In this document: positions 16,915 to 25,172 of the stretch, piece by piece | How the letters are laid out: every line of letters starts with the position of its first letter | Numbering within the stretch: the stretch's first letter is position 1 | Source of the DNA: Candidatus Obscuribacterales bacterium | GTDB lineage: Bacteria; Cyanobacteriota; Vampirovibrionia; Obscuribacterales; Obscuribacteraceae | Reading direction: 5' to 3' | Assembly: GCA_019747875.1 (NCBI GenBank) | Contig: JAIEQI010000065.1 | Span: 1 to 44,944 of the forward strand | DNA length: 44,944 nucleotides | Made by a program: the position numbers and the translations under genes | The notes under the pieces: model-generated | Databases searched by the model: none | Told to the model about the DNA's origin: nothing | What the model saw: the letters and a program-made list of their open reading frames with translations, nothing else

Positions 16915-18894
16915 GTGTTACACAGCAAAGTACAAGCTCCTCCATTTACTCCAGGCTTGCCATGGATCAACGTCAGCGAGCCGCTAACATTGGATATGCT
17001 CAAAGGCAAAATAGTGCTTTTGGACTTCTGGACATTTTGCTGCGCAGACTGCATGCACATCCTTCCTTATTTGAAAAACTTGGAGAAACAGTTCGAGGAA
17101 TACCTTGTTGTCATCGGTGTCCACACCGCTAAATTCGACAACGAAGGAAAAGCCGATAATATCAAGCGCGCTGTTCTCCGCTACGGTATCGAGCATCCAG
17201 TAATTTGCGATCGCGGATATTCAATGTGGGAAAAATACTTTGTCCGCGAATGGCCAACGCTCATTTTGATAGATCCCGAAGGCAATATCGTTGAGAGAGT
17301 CGCTTGTAGTCAAAAGCCTTATGGCAAGTTCGAAGCTCCTATTCAAGCGCTGATCAATGAATATAGTGGAGAACTGAGCTCTCAGAGTATCCCGCAAATT
17401 CAAATTGAAGCGGAAACTCAGTCAGATCTTTTGCGTTTCCCCGGCAAGGTTGCTGCAGATATCTCCTCAAAAAAGATCTTCATCAGCGACACTGGACATA
17501 ATCGCGTACTCATCGCAACAATGGAGGAAGATGCGCTCAAAGATTCATCCGGAGGCAGAGCACAGGCACGCATCATCGACACTATTGGAACCGGTCGGAA
17601 GGGAGCTCTCGATGGCAGCTTTGACGAAGCGAGCTTTCACAATCCGCAAGGAATATGCCTCCATGATGGAAAGTTGCTCATTGCTGATACGGACAATCAT
17701 CTCATCCGTTTAGCAGATCTCGAGAAGCGAACCGTCATTACCATCGCAGGAAACGGCAAGCAATGGCTGTATGAAGCCGAGTCCAACTATGTAAGCGGTC
17801 CGTTCAAATGGAACGCAAAAGAAATCGCGTTGTCGAGTCCGTGGGATCTTGCAGCCGATTCTAATCGGATCTATATTGCGATGGCTGGCTCCCACCATAT
17901 TTGGTGCCTGGATCTTGACACGAACATGATAGAGATCTATGCAGGCACTGGAAGAGAAAGCCTCGTGGACGGCGAGCGCTCAATGAGCCAACTGTCGCAA
18001 CCAAGCGGACTAAGCATTCAGAATAATACACTCTACTTCGTTGATAGCGAAACGAGCTCGGTCCGCCTTATCGACCTCAAAACTGATACAGTAGCAACGC
18101 TTGTCGGTGAGGGACTATTTTCATTTGGTGACAAAGACGGGCAAGGTAAGGAAGTTCTACTTCAACATCCACTAGGTGTCGTGGCAAGAGGTGAAGAACT
18201 CTTGATCGCCGACAGCTACAACCACAAAGTCAAATCGCTAAGAATTGCAGACAAGACAGTTACAACTATTAGCGGGACTGGAAAAGCAGGAGACGCAGCC
18301 TCCCCCGTTCAATATTCAGAACCTGGCGGACTGTGCTTGTTCGGTGATTATGCGCTGGTAGCTGATACAAACAACCATAGAATTGTAGCTCTAAACGTTA
18401 ATACAAAAGATGCCTGCCCGATCGAATTCGAGAACGAAGAAAATTCTGCAGCACCGGCACTGCCAAACTTGCATGTTGTGGAGCTCAGTCCGAAGGTTTT
18501 GAAGACATCATCCACAGTTAAGGTCAAGCTGGATCTAAATATCCAACATCCATTTCATTTAAATGAAGAACTTCCATTAAACATTTATCTTCTTGAAAGT
18601 AATGGATTGTCATTCGTTCAAGCGGATATGACTGAAGCAAAAACCGCGGCAAACAAGAACGGCGCCATCCAATCCAAGAGCTTGAAACCGGGCGAAAAGG
18701 AATTTGAAATACACACGACTTCTAGCCAACTCGGTGACAACTTGAACAAAATTGCTGCAGTAATTTATTACTGTGCCGACGGAGAGAATTCTGCTTGTTT
18801 TGTCAAATCATTTGTCTTCGAGCTAGATCTAAAACTCGATGACAACAGCAGCACAGATGTCTCAATCAAGCTTCCCATCACAGTTTCAGGCTGA
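16915..18894 (+). CDS. NHLRC2-like thioredoxin-fold / NHL beta-propeller protein
   Basis: Residues 1-150 form a thioredoxin-like domain with FWTFCCADC (C43-x-x-C46 in the redox position, preceded by a third Cys as in NHLRC2) and the cis-proline loop EWPTL. Residues of about 165-500 are NHL propeller blades (IFISDTGHNRVLIA, LLIADTDNHLIRLADL, LLIADSYNHKVKSL, ALVADTNNHRIVAL). The last ~150 residues form a beta-rich domain. This is the three-part layout of eukaryotic NHLRC2 and its bacterial relatives, at nearly the same size (659 aa). There is no signal peptide, so it is probably cytoplasmic. The substrate is unknown; a thiol-redox role is inferred from the CxxC. The GTG start has AAGGA seven bases upstream. 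Confidence 0.9.
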   Translation: MLHSKVQAPPFTPGLPWINVSEPLTLDMLKGKIVLLDFWTFCCADCMHILPYLKNLEKQFEEYLVVIGVHTAKFDNEGKADNIKRAVLRYGIEHPVICDRGYSMWEKYFVREWPTLILIDPEGNIVERVACSQKPYGKFEAPIQALINEYSGELSSQSIPQIQIEAETQSDLLRFPGKVAADISSKKIFISDTGHNRVLIATMEEDALKDSSGGRAQARIIDTIGTGRKGALDGSFDEASFHNPQGICLHDGKLLIADTDNHLIRLADLEKRTVITIAGNGKQWLYEAESNYVSGPFKWNAKEIALSSPWDLAADSNRIYIAMAGSHHIWCLDLDTNMIEIYAGTGRESLVDGERSMSQLSQPSGLSIQNNTLYFVDSETSSVRLIDLKTDTVATLVGEGLFSFGDKDGQGKEVLLQHPLGVVARGEELLIADSYNHKVKSLRIADKTVTTISGTGKAGDAASPVQYSEPGGLCLFGDYALVADTNNHRIVALNVNTKDACPIEFENEENSAAPALPNLHVVELSPKVLKTSSTVKVKLDLNIQHPFHLNEELPLNIYLLESNGLSFVQADMTEAKTAANKNGAIQSKSLKPGEKEFEIHTTSSQLGDNLNKIAAVIYYCADGENSACFVKSFVFELDLKLDDNSSTDVSIKLPITVSG

Positions 18895-19055
18895 GCCACA
18901 GTACTCGATCTCAACACAAAGTTTCGCAAATCATTAGCCAACTCGGCGCCAACTTGAGCGAGTTTAGCAATGAGATGGGAAAAATTCCACTCGGCTGTGT
19001 AAATCAATTTACGCACTGCTCACTTACGACGTAGCATTTCATGGCTGGAGAACTG

Positions 19056-20858
19056 ATGAGAAATTCACATGCAGACCTACTAAACATCAATGAGAAACGC
19101 GGCATAGCAGAGCACATGAGCGAGTTTAGCAAAGGACTTATTCATGCTAGCTTAGAGTCGCCAGTCAATGCGCTCATGCAAATCGGAGCGAAAGCTACGG
19201 GATCTGAACGAATTCCCAAGCTAATCATAACTGGTGCACCAAGTCCTGATTCACTTGCTGGAATGGCGGGAAGAATGGCGGGAACTGCAATTGATTTCGC
19301 TATACTTAACAAGGCATCAGCGCCGGCATTCGACAAGCTCGCTATTGCAAACAACACTATGCTGGGACAGGCAATCCGAATGGGCGCAACTGGAGGATTC
19401 TTCGAGGGGGTTTTACAAGAAAGTGATTCCAACAGCAAGAGCTTCATAACCGATAGAATCAAAGCCGCTGCAGTTGGTGTAAGCACGTTCGCCAGCATGT
19501 CATTGGTTGCAAGCGGGCTAGATAAATCCAGCCTATTTATCGTTCCGGAAGCACGAACATTGCTTGGAAGTGCACTCTATGGCGCAATCACAGGCACCGT
19601 TGCCGGTATCACACATGCAGAAGCCAATGCAATATTCAAAGAGGGCCGCCTTGCCACGTTCGGCGAACTCGGCGCAGACATGAAGAACTTTGCGATGTTC
19701 GGCGCCGCCTACGGCATAATAGGATACGCATCCAATCGCATAGCGAATCGAATAAACGAAAGCAACGATTCTCGTCCCACGTCTTTTCAAGTAGATGACA
19801 GACACGTAGTTAAGAGCATTACCCGCGATGCTCGGGGAAACGTCGTTGAAGCAGTCGTAACCAGACCCGCGTTAGACAATGACTACTACATCGTCAGAGA
19901 CACGTTCTCGAAGTATACAGATGGACGTTGGGGAAATATGGGTAAATTCGAGAACTACCGTAATGCATGGGGATTCAAAAGGTTTGTGAAATACATGCCT
20001 CATGGGCGAAACCTTGAACAACTGCCGGACGGTACCCTGCAAATCCTCAGAAAAGAGGGGGTTGAGTTCTTAAGGCCAAACAACCAGGGCAGAGAAATCG
20101 TAAAATACACAAGCCCTGATTTCAAATCGTCGGAAGTCAAATTTGCCATGGCACATCATGCTTCGGACGAGCATGGCTACAGGACTTACGAAAATGGAAA
20201 GTTAAAGCAAACGTTCAAAGGAAAAGATCAGGGCACAAGAGTGGATCTCAATGAAGATGGGTCTCCATATCAAGTTGTCGTGCAAGCAGGTAAAGACAAT
20301 TGGCTGGCTATGCGACAAAGCAAGCAAGGCGAATGGTCTGTAGATAGGAGTGGAGAACAATTTAGTTGGAAAGGTACCCTCAACCCTATAAATGATGGAA
20401 ATGCAAAAGGCGGATGGACTTTCAATCCAAAAAGCGGAGGCGATCAAATGACGCTGCGTCCGCAAACGCAACCGTCGGAATTGATGACAAGCCTGGAATC
20501 ACAAATCAAACTTGTAGAAACCGCAACAAAAAATCCGATCATTAAAGTGGACAAGAGTGGCGCGGTAACTTTGCAAGCATCGAGCGAACCTTACTATGCA
20601 AAGACATTTGTGAACGGAAGTCGCTTAACCCCAGATACGAAAACTCTGCAACTGAAGCCGGGAGACAACCTCCAGATTTGGGTCGACATCGGGGATCGCG
20701 GCCCACAACTGATCGGAAAACTCTTGAAGTGGGGATTAGCTCCGGATGGAAAAACACCAACTCTTGACGGCAAACTTCTCACGCCGGGCGCGCTCCACCA
20801 ACTGAAACTACCGACCGAATCCACAGCCACGCTCAACTGGAAGGACCTCCCAAAGTGA
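19056..20858 (+). CDS. Glycine-zipper-like protein with beta repeats and degenerate FHA-like tail
   Basis: No known family is recognised for the whole. Residues of about 40-230 are rich in Ala/Gly with weakly hydrophobic helices (GALYGAITGTVAGITHA, FGAAYGIIGYA), like glycine-zipper or membrane-inserting segments. Residues of about 240-470 contain Asp-Gly turns with Trp pairs (NWLAMRQSKQGEWSV, FSWKGTL), the same style of repeat as in the 1,084-aa peptidase protein at 31820. The tail (about 495-560) has AKTFVNGSRL followed by LQLKPGDNLQIW, resembling the T-F-V-N-G-x-x-L...L-x-x-G-D core of FHA phosphothreonine-binding domains, but the Arg and Ser ligands are not evident. ATG 19056 is chosen over ATG 19041 because GGAG lies five bases before it. 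Confidence 0.65.
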   Translation: MRNSHADLLNINEKRGIAEHMSEFSKGLIHASLESPVNALMQIGAKATGSERIPKLIITGAPSPDSLAGMAGRMAGTAIDFAILNKASAPAFDKLAIANNTMLGQAIRMGATGGFFEGVLQESDSNSKSFITDRIKAAAVGVSTFASMSLVASGLDKSSLFIVPEARTLLGSALYGAITGTVAGITHAEANAIFKEGRLATFGELGADMKNFAMFGAAYGIIGYASNRIANRINESNDSRPTSFQVDDRHVVKSITRDARGNVVEAVVTRPALDNDYYIVRDTFSKYTDGRWGNMGKFENYRNAWGFKRFVKYMPHGRNLEQLPDGTLQILRKEGVEFLRPNNQGREIVKYTSPDFKSSEVKFAMAHHASDEHGYRTYENGKLKQTFKGKDQGTRVDLNEDGSPYQVVVQAGKDNWLAMRQSKQGEWSVDRSGEQFSWKGTLNPINDGNAKGGWTFNPKSGGDQMTLRPQTQPSELMTSLESQIKLVETATKNPIIKVDKSGAVTLQASSEPYYAKTFVNGSRLTPDTKTLQLKPGDNLQIWVDIGDRGPQLIGKLLKWGLAPDGKTPTLDGKLLTPGALHQLKLPTESTATLNWKDLPK

Positions 20859-20895
20859 ACTCCTACATCCTGACGCGGGCTTCAAACATACAGTT

Positions 20896-20931
20896 TCGGG
20901 GGCGACGCATGTCGGCGTTCCCTAGATCGAA
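20896..20931 (-). repeat. Decayed copy of palindromic repeat B
   Basis: CATGTCGGCGTTCCCTAGATCGAA on the plus strand aligns without gaps to the plus-strand right half of the 13703-13742 copy (GATGCCGGCGCTCCCGGGATCGAA) with five mismatches. The hairpin is largely lost. It lies in the 81-bp gap where the 600-aa gene and the pseudokinase gene converge. Confidence 0.55.
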
Positions 20932-20939
20932 TTGACGCT

Positions 20940-23042
20940 TTACTCCAAGCTGTGCACCATTAGTAGTGCCTTCTCGGCTTCGCTGATCTTCCCTCTCTTT
21001 TTGTAGGATTCGACAAGAGACTCATAGTTTTTCCTCAGCGCCTCCTGATCTGTCGTGACAATTCCTTTTGACGGTTGCGAATCCATAATCGCATTGATGT
21101 TTTGCTTAGCCCACCACTCGGCCTTTCCGTACTTACCTTGTGCAAGCAAGGCTTTCGGCACATCAACAGCAATTGAGGCTATGGAATCTCGCACGGTTTG
21201 GATCGCCTCATTCTTTTTGGACACCTCCAAAGCCTGGCGAAAATACTTCTCTGCTTCCGAGAACTTGCCCATCTGCATGTAATTCTGACCAATGTTATTC
21301 AGACTAGTAACTTCCATTAATGGATCAGGCGCACTTTTCAAAACATCCAGATACATCTGATGAGCCTGAATTGCGCCAACGTAGTCTTTCAAGAGATACT
21401 TCATCTGCCCAAGACCGCTAAGCAAATCAACGTCGCGAACACCATAGGGATAATCGTGGAACTTCATTGCGTTAAGGTATGCGTCTTCAGCATTCCGATA
21501 GTCAGTTGGATCAGTATAGGGCGCAGCGGCAGCCGCGGCTGGGCGCTCAAGCGACGCCGTAAGATCATAAGACTTCTGCATGAACGCATTGCCTAGCTGC
21601 GTGTAGAGGGTTACCAGCTCTGGCACATTTGCTTTGGCACCAGGAAGCGGATCGCCTACATTCTTATGGCGCTTAAATGTATTGATGGCTTGTGCGTACA
21701 ACTCTATGGCCTCAGGATACTGGCCTTTGTTAAAGGCTTCGTCCGCCCTGCGCGAAATCACATCATGAGGAACATGTCGCAAGTGGCGCGGGAGAAAACC
21801 TCCACCGCGTCCCCAAACCGGAGGATTATGCCTGCGCCATTCTTTCCAAAAGGAATAGGTGCCAGCCATAGAACCGAATGTAACCGCAGCAATCGCAATA
21901 AAAACCAGTGGACGGCTCCATTTTGATGATCCACCTTTGCTTGCTGCCCCGATCCTGAATGAACGACGAGCTTGCTTATCATAGGAGAGCGAATAGCCGG
22001 GGCAGAGATCTAGCTCCATGCAGAGATCGCTTACGTTCGCATAACGTGCACTTCGATTCTTTTCCAAACACTTAAACACAATTCGTTCCAGATGTTCGGA
22101 AATCTCAAGTTCGCTCGACATAGAACGAAATGAGCGCGGCTTCGCGTTTAACTGTTTCATCATTGTTTGCATGCGATTTTGCGTGCCGTATGCAGGTTTT
22201 CCACAGAGCGCCTCGTACATGATCAACCCGATCGAATAAATGTCGGAGCGACCGTCCAACTTATAGCCCATCAATTGCTCGGGGCTCATATACCGTGGCT
22301 CAGCGAAGGCTTCGGGTTCGGCGCTCTCGCCATCACTTTTGGTGGCATTAACCATTCGGCCGATTCCAAAATCTACAACTTTGACGAAATCGTGGCTGCT
22401 TTCCGTTTCAACAAGAAAGATATTTGACGGATTGAGATTTCGATGAACCAGATTATGCTCATGCAAGTGGCTCAGCCCGTGGCAAACCTGCTTGAAAATT
22501 TCCAACGCCCGTTCGGGGTCCAAGAAACCTTCGCGCGCAATCAGGTCCTTTAAACTGCTACCTTGCAAGAAATCAGTGACGACGTAAGCACAGCCGGCCT
22601 CGGTCACTCCGAAATCATATATAGAACACAAATTGGGATGATCGACTTCGCTAGCGGCCTTCGCTTCTTGCTTGAACCGCTTCAGCAAAGCCGCATCCTG
22701 ACAGAGCTCCGGGCGGATGACTTTAATTGCCACATCCTTTTGAACAGTCTTACTGTAAGCTCGATAGAATCGTGCTACAGGAGTCGTAGACAATTCTTCA
22801 ATCAAATCGTAATCGCCAATCTGTCCTAGTGATTGATCAGAGTTGTTTCGAGAGAGAGCAGGGGCTGCGATTGATTCAGACGCAGATTCACTTGCTGACG
22901 CAATGAGCGTGACGCAAGGAATCTCAGGTTCCGCAAGAAGAGTTTTGCTGGAACATTCGGTAGTATTAGACGCGTTCCCATCTTGGGAAGCAAAAGATTC
23001 TTCGGCTGTAGCCTCTAGGAGTTCTTCTTTTTTCTCGACCAT
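20940..23042 (-). CDS. Transmembrane pseudokinase with TPR repeats
   Basis: Hanks-kinase fold with telling losses. The glycine-rich loop is replaced by EELSTTPVARFY (82-93, no glycine), and the catalytic loop reads HRNLNPSN (200-207): the catalytic Asp is Asn and the phosphate-contacting Lys is Asn. VAIK (K107), helix-C Glu (E126), DFG (224-226) and SPEQ remain. It is therefore probably a catalytically dead, or at most very weak, kinase that still folds and may bind nucleotide or partners. A membrane segment (about 377-397) follows, then a TPR region (about 430-700) with NIGQNYMQMGKFSEAEKYF-type units. The N-terminal 70 residues are disordered and Ser/Glu-rich. The ATG start has AGGACG upstream. 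It is last in a probable minus-strand operon after the zinc-ribbon, carboxypeptidase and TPR genes. Confidence 0.9.
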   Translation of the reverse strand: MVEKKEELLEATAEESFASQDGNASNTTECSSKTLLAEPEIPCVTLIASASESASESIAAPALSRNNSDQSLGQIGDYDLIEELSTTPVARFYRAYSKTVQKDVAIKVIRPELCQDAALLKRFKQEAKAASEVDHPNLCSIYDFGVTEAGCAYVVTDFLQGSSLKDLIAREGFLDPERALEIFKQVCHGLSHLHEHNLVHRNLNPSNIFLVETESSHDFVKVVDFGIGRMVNATKSDGESAEPEAFAEPRYMSPEQLMGYKLDGRSDIYSIGLIMYEALCGKPAYGTQNRMQTMMKQLNAKPRSFRSMSSELEISEHLERIVFKCLEKNRSARYANVSDLCMELDLCPGYSLSYDKQARRSFRIGAASKGGSSKWSRPLVFIAIAAVTFGSMAGTYSFWKEWRRHNPPVWGRGGGFLPRHLRHVPHDVISRRADEAFNKGQYPEAIELYAQAINTFKRHKNVGDPLPGAKANVPELVTLYTQLGNAFMQKSYDLTASLERPAAAAAAPYTDPTDYRNAEDAYLNAMKFHDYPYGVRDVDLLSGLGQMKYLLKDYVGAIQAHQMYLDVLKSAPDPLMEVTSLNNIGQNYMQMGKFSEAEKYFRQALEVSKKNEAIQTVRDSIASIAVDVPKALLAQGKYGKAEWWAKQNINAIMDSQPSKGIVTTDQEALRKNYESLVESYKKRGKISEAEKALLMVHSLE

Positions 23043-23145
23043 TTTGGTCGTCCTGGTAAAATTCCTACGCCCATCATGCTCCTAAAACCAGAGTATAGCC
23101 CGGCGACAGTCGTTGTCAAGGACGAAATCGAGTCAAAACTCTCAA

Positions 23146-23379
23146 TTAATCAACCAAATAGTTTTCCCAGTATTCGGTTCTTTCTTCCCATTTACAGGAG
23201 CCATTGGCGCAAATCAAGGTGACTTTGGCGCCTGCGTCCTCAGTTACCGAATCACCGGCGCCATCCCAGACGGACGCAATGGTCTCTACATACTTATCGA
23301 ACTTACGGACGGGTTGATCACATTTCGGACATACGATCTTTTCGTCGCTAATCAACTTTTTAAATGAATCTACAGACAC
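23146..23379 (-). CDS. Small zinc-ribbon-like protein
   Basis: A 77-aa protein with CPKC (about residues 17-20) and CANGSC (about 57-62) knuckles separated by about 36 residues, a likely zinc-binding ribbon. The tail is acidic and aromatic (EERTEYWENYLVD). The GTG start is well supported by GAGGAGG 7-8 nt upstream. It sits 29 bp after the carboxypeptidase stop and about 100 bp before the pseudokinase, all in one direction. The role is unknown; small ribbons like this may bind nucleic acid or a protein partner. Confidence 0.75.
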   Translation of the reverse strand: MSVDSFKKLISDEKIVCPKCDQPVRKFDKYVETIASVWDGAGDSVTEDAGAKVTLICANGSCKWEERTEYWENYLVD

Positions 23380-23408
23380 ACAAATCCTCCTCTTGCGTCC
23401 TTCTTCGG

Positions 23409-25172
23409 CTATCTTCGATGCCCGCGTCTTCCTGACGATCTTGCCGGGGCTCTACGCGAAGCTGCGCTTGAGCTTCGCTTCCCACGCGGTGCAGCTTTGG
23501 CAGCGGCTCCTCGAGGCTTAATTATAATGGGCTTGACTGGTACATTTGGTAGCCGAAGCGAAGGCAATGCCAACAAATGGTTTATGAGTGATGACATGCT
23601 CGTTCTCAGCTCACGAATAGAGGGGCTGTGTGCGTTAACCATTATTGTCAATGCCAGCGGCTCACCTGCGCCCGTAATCAATACGCCAGAAATTGTGCGA
23701 ACACTATCCATCGATCCCGTTTTGTAGCGCCAACTGCCTGCAGTAGAGCCGGCTTCGCCGGTCAGCGGCATGGCATCCAAATATGCACTCTTCAAATGCG
23801 CTCCGGCCATGTGCCGATGCACCATATTTAGTGAATGAGGTGTGAAACAGTTTTTTCGTGAAAGACCGCACCCGTCCCAAAGAACAACGTCACCGGCAGC
23901 GACTCCCATGCCAATCAGCCACGCATTTATTCTGGCAATGCCGCGCTCTTCCAATGTCGCTTTTTCCACATCTTTAGATACGCTGGGCAAGGCGCCAAGA
24001 GTGCGCAATAATTGCTGCGCATATAAGTTATCGCTTGTTTTTAGGCAATGTTTGACTATTTCAGACAAAGGGTCGGTTGTGATCTCGCCCAATACTTCCG
24101 GAGTTTCCTCCATTACCGAAAGCGGAATTTCCTTGCCTCTTACTTTGATGCCCATCTGCTTAAGCAGAGTGTTAGCAATTGCAGCATTATATTCATTTGG
24201 ATTGCCGACAATTTGCCCACCAACGGCAGGACCCGACGGATGCCAAAACTGCATAGTCTTGCTGCCTGGATGGTAGCAAATCCAAGAGGGGCCGAGGGAG
24301 GAAGTAAGCAGAGATGAAATGAGAGCGTTTTGATCACGTCCGACGCCATAAGGTATCAGAGGGTAGCCGCGAGCCGGATCTTTTCTGGCGGTATTATCAT
24401 CTACGACCAGATCCGATGGAACCGGCATCCAGTCCTGCCCCCAGTCTTCCGAGAGCCAGCTCGTGCTAAAACGATCGCCACCACCAGGAATACCAACTAC
24501 ATCGACCTTACCGTCAATTTCTTTTATGCCCTTGTCCTTGAGAAACATCAGCAAACTGCGAAGATCTTCAGTGCTAATTGTTGGGTCCTGAGATGGATCG
24601 ATATATGCCGACCCATGCAAAACACCACCGGAAACTTTGCCGTAAATCTTCAGCTTAGTGCTGTATTTGTAGTTCTGCCCAAGCATGTCCATAGCACAGG
24701 CGGTAGTAAAAACTTTGGTTGTTGATGCAGGTACAAACCGCCTTCTCCCATTATGCGAGAACAGCACTGTCGCCGAAGGGATGTGCATTATTTCCAACCC
24801 TACAAGTGAATGCTGCAACTCTGGACGCTTTAGCCAACTTGCAGCTGCATTCTCGAGTGGCTTCAGATATGGTGGCGGATCGTTGGGCGAAGGGGCGGTC
24901 GGAGTCGTCGATGCGGATGATGAACTCGACGCAGCCGAGCCTGGTGCCGATGCGACTGGACCGGGTGAATTCGGACCGGGTGAATTCGGCTCGGATGCAG
25001 CCGGCGAAGCCGATGTATTTTTCGTATCGGACGTTTTCCCTGCACCGACACTACTTGAATTTATTTGTTTACTACGAGGCTGTGAGTAAACCGTGGAACA
25101 GCCCGATCCAAGCACGATGAAAGCCGCTATTCCGCTTAGAAGTTGGCGGAAGAATTGGCTGTTGTATTGCAT
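23409..25172 (-). CDS. dacB: D-alanyl-D-alanine carboxypeptidase/endopeptidase (PBP4 type, family S13)
   Basis: Trims or cleaves peptidoglycan cross-links in the periplasm. The three penicillin-binding motifs are present: PASTTK (Ser150-x-x-Lys153), SDN in KTSDNLYAQ, and KTG in RYKTGSMDSV. The large insertion between SxxK and SxN is typical of S13 enzymes. An N-terminal hydrophobic segment (11-24) ends GSGC, which might be a weak lipobox. A Ser/Pro-rich linker (about 55-100) would extend the enzyme from the membrane. Unusual is the C-terminal tail of about 35 residues rich in Arg, Ala and Ser. The ATG start lies inside the last codons of the upstream TPR gene (37-bp overlap in another frame), suggesting coupled translation. 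Confidence 0.93.
   Translation of the reverse strand: MQYNSQFFRQLLSGIAAFIVLGSGCSTVYSQPRSKQINSSSVGAGKTSDTKNTSASPAASEPNSPGPNSPGPVASAPGSAASSSSSASTTPTAPSPNDPPPYLKPLENAAASWLKRPELQHSLVGLEIMHIPSATVLFSHNGRRRFVPASTTKVFTTACAMDMLGQNYKYSTKLKIYGKVSGGVLHGSAYIDPSQDPTISTEDLRSLLMFLKDKGIKEIDGKVDVVGIPGGGDRFSTSWLSEDWGQDWMPVPSDLVVDDNTARKDPARGYPLIPYGVGRDQNALISSLLTSSLGPSWICYHPGSKTMQFWHPSGPAVGGQIVGNPNEYNAAIANTLLKQMGIKVRGKEIPLSVMEETPEVLGEITTDPLSEIVKHCLKTSDNLYAQQLLRTLGALPSVSKDVEKATLEERGIARINAWLIGMGVAAGDVVLWDGCGLSRKNCFTPHSLNMVHRHMAGAHLKSAYLDAMPLTGEAGSTAGSWRYKTGSMDSVRTISGVLITGAGEPLALTIMVNAHSPSIRELRTSMSSLINHLLALPSLRLPNVPVKPIIIKPRGAAAKAAPRGKRSSSAASRRAPARSSGRRGHRR

Noticed and set aside
23409..25172. Lipoprotein lipobox in the carboxypeptidase
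   Set aside because: GSGC lacks the usual Leu at -3, so lipidation is not claimed.
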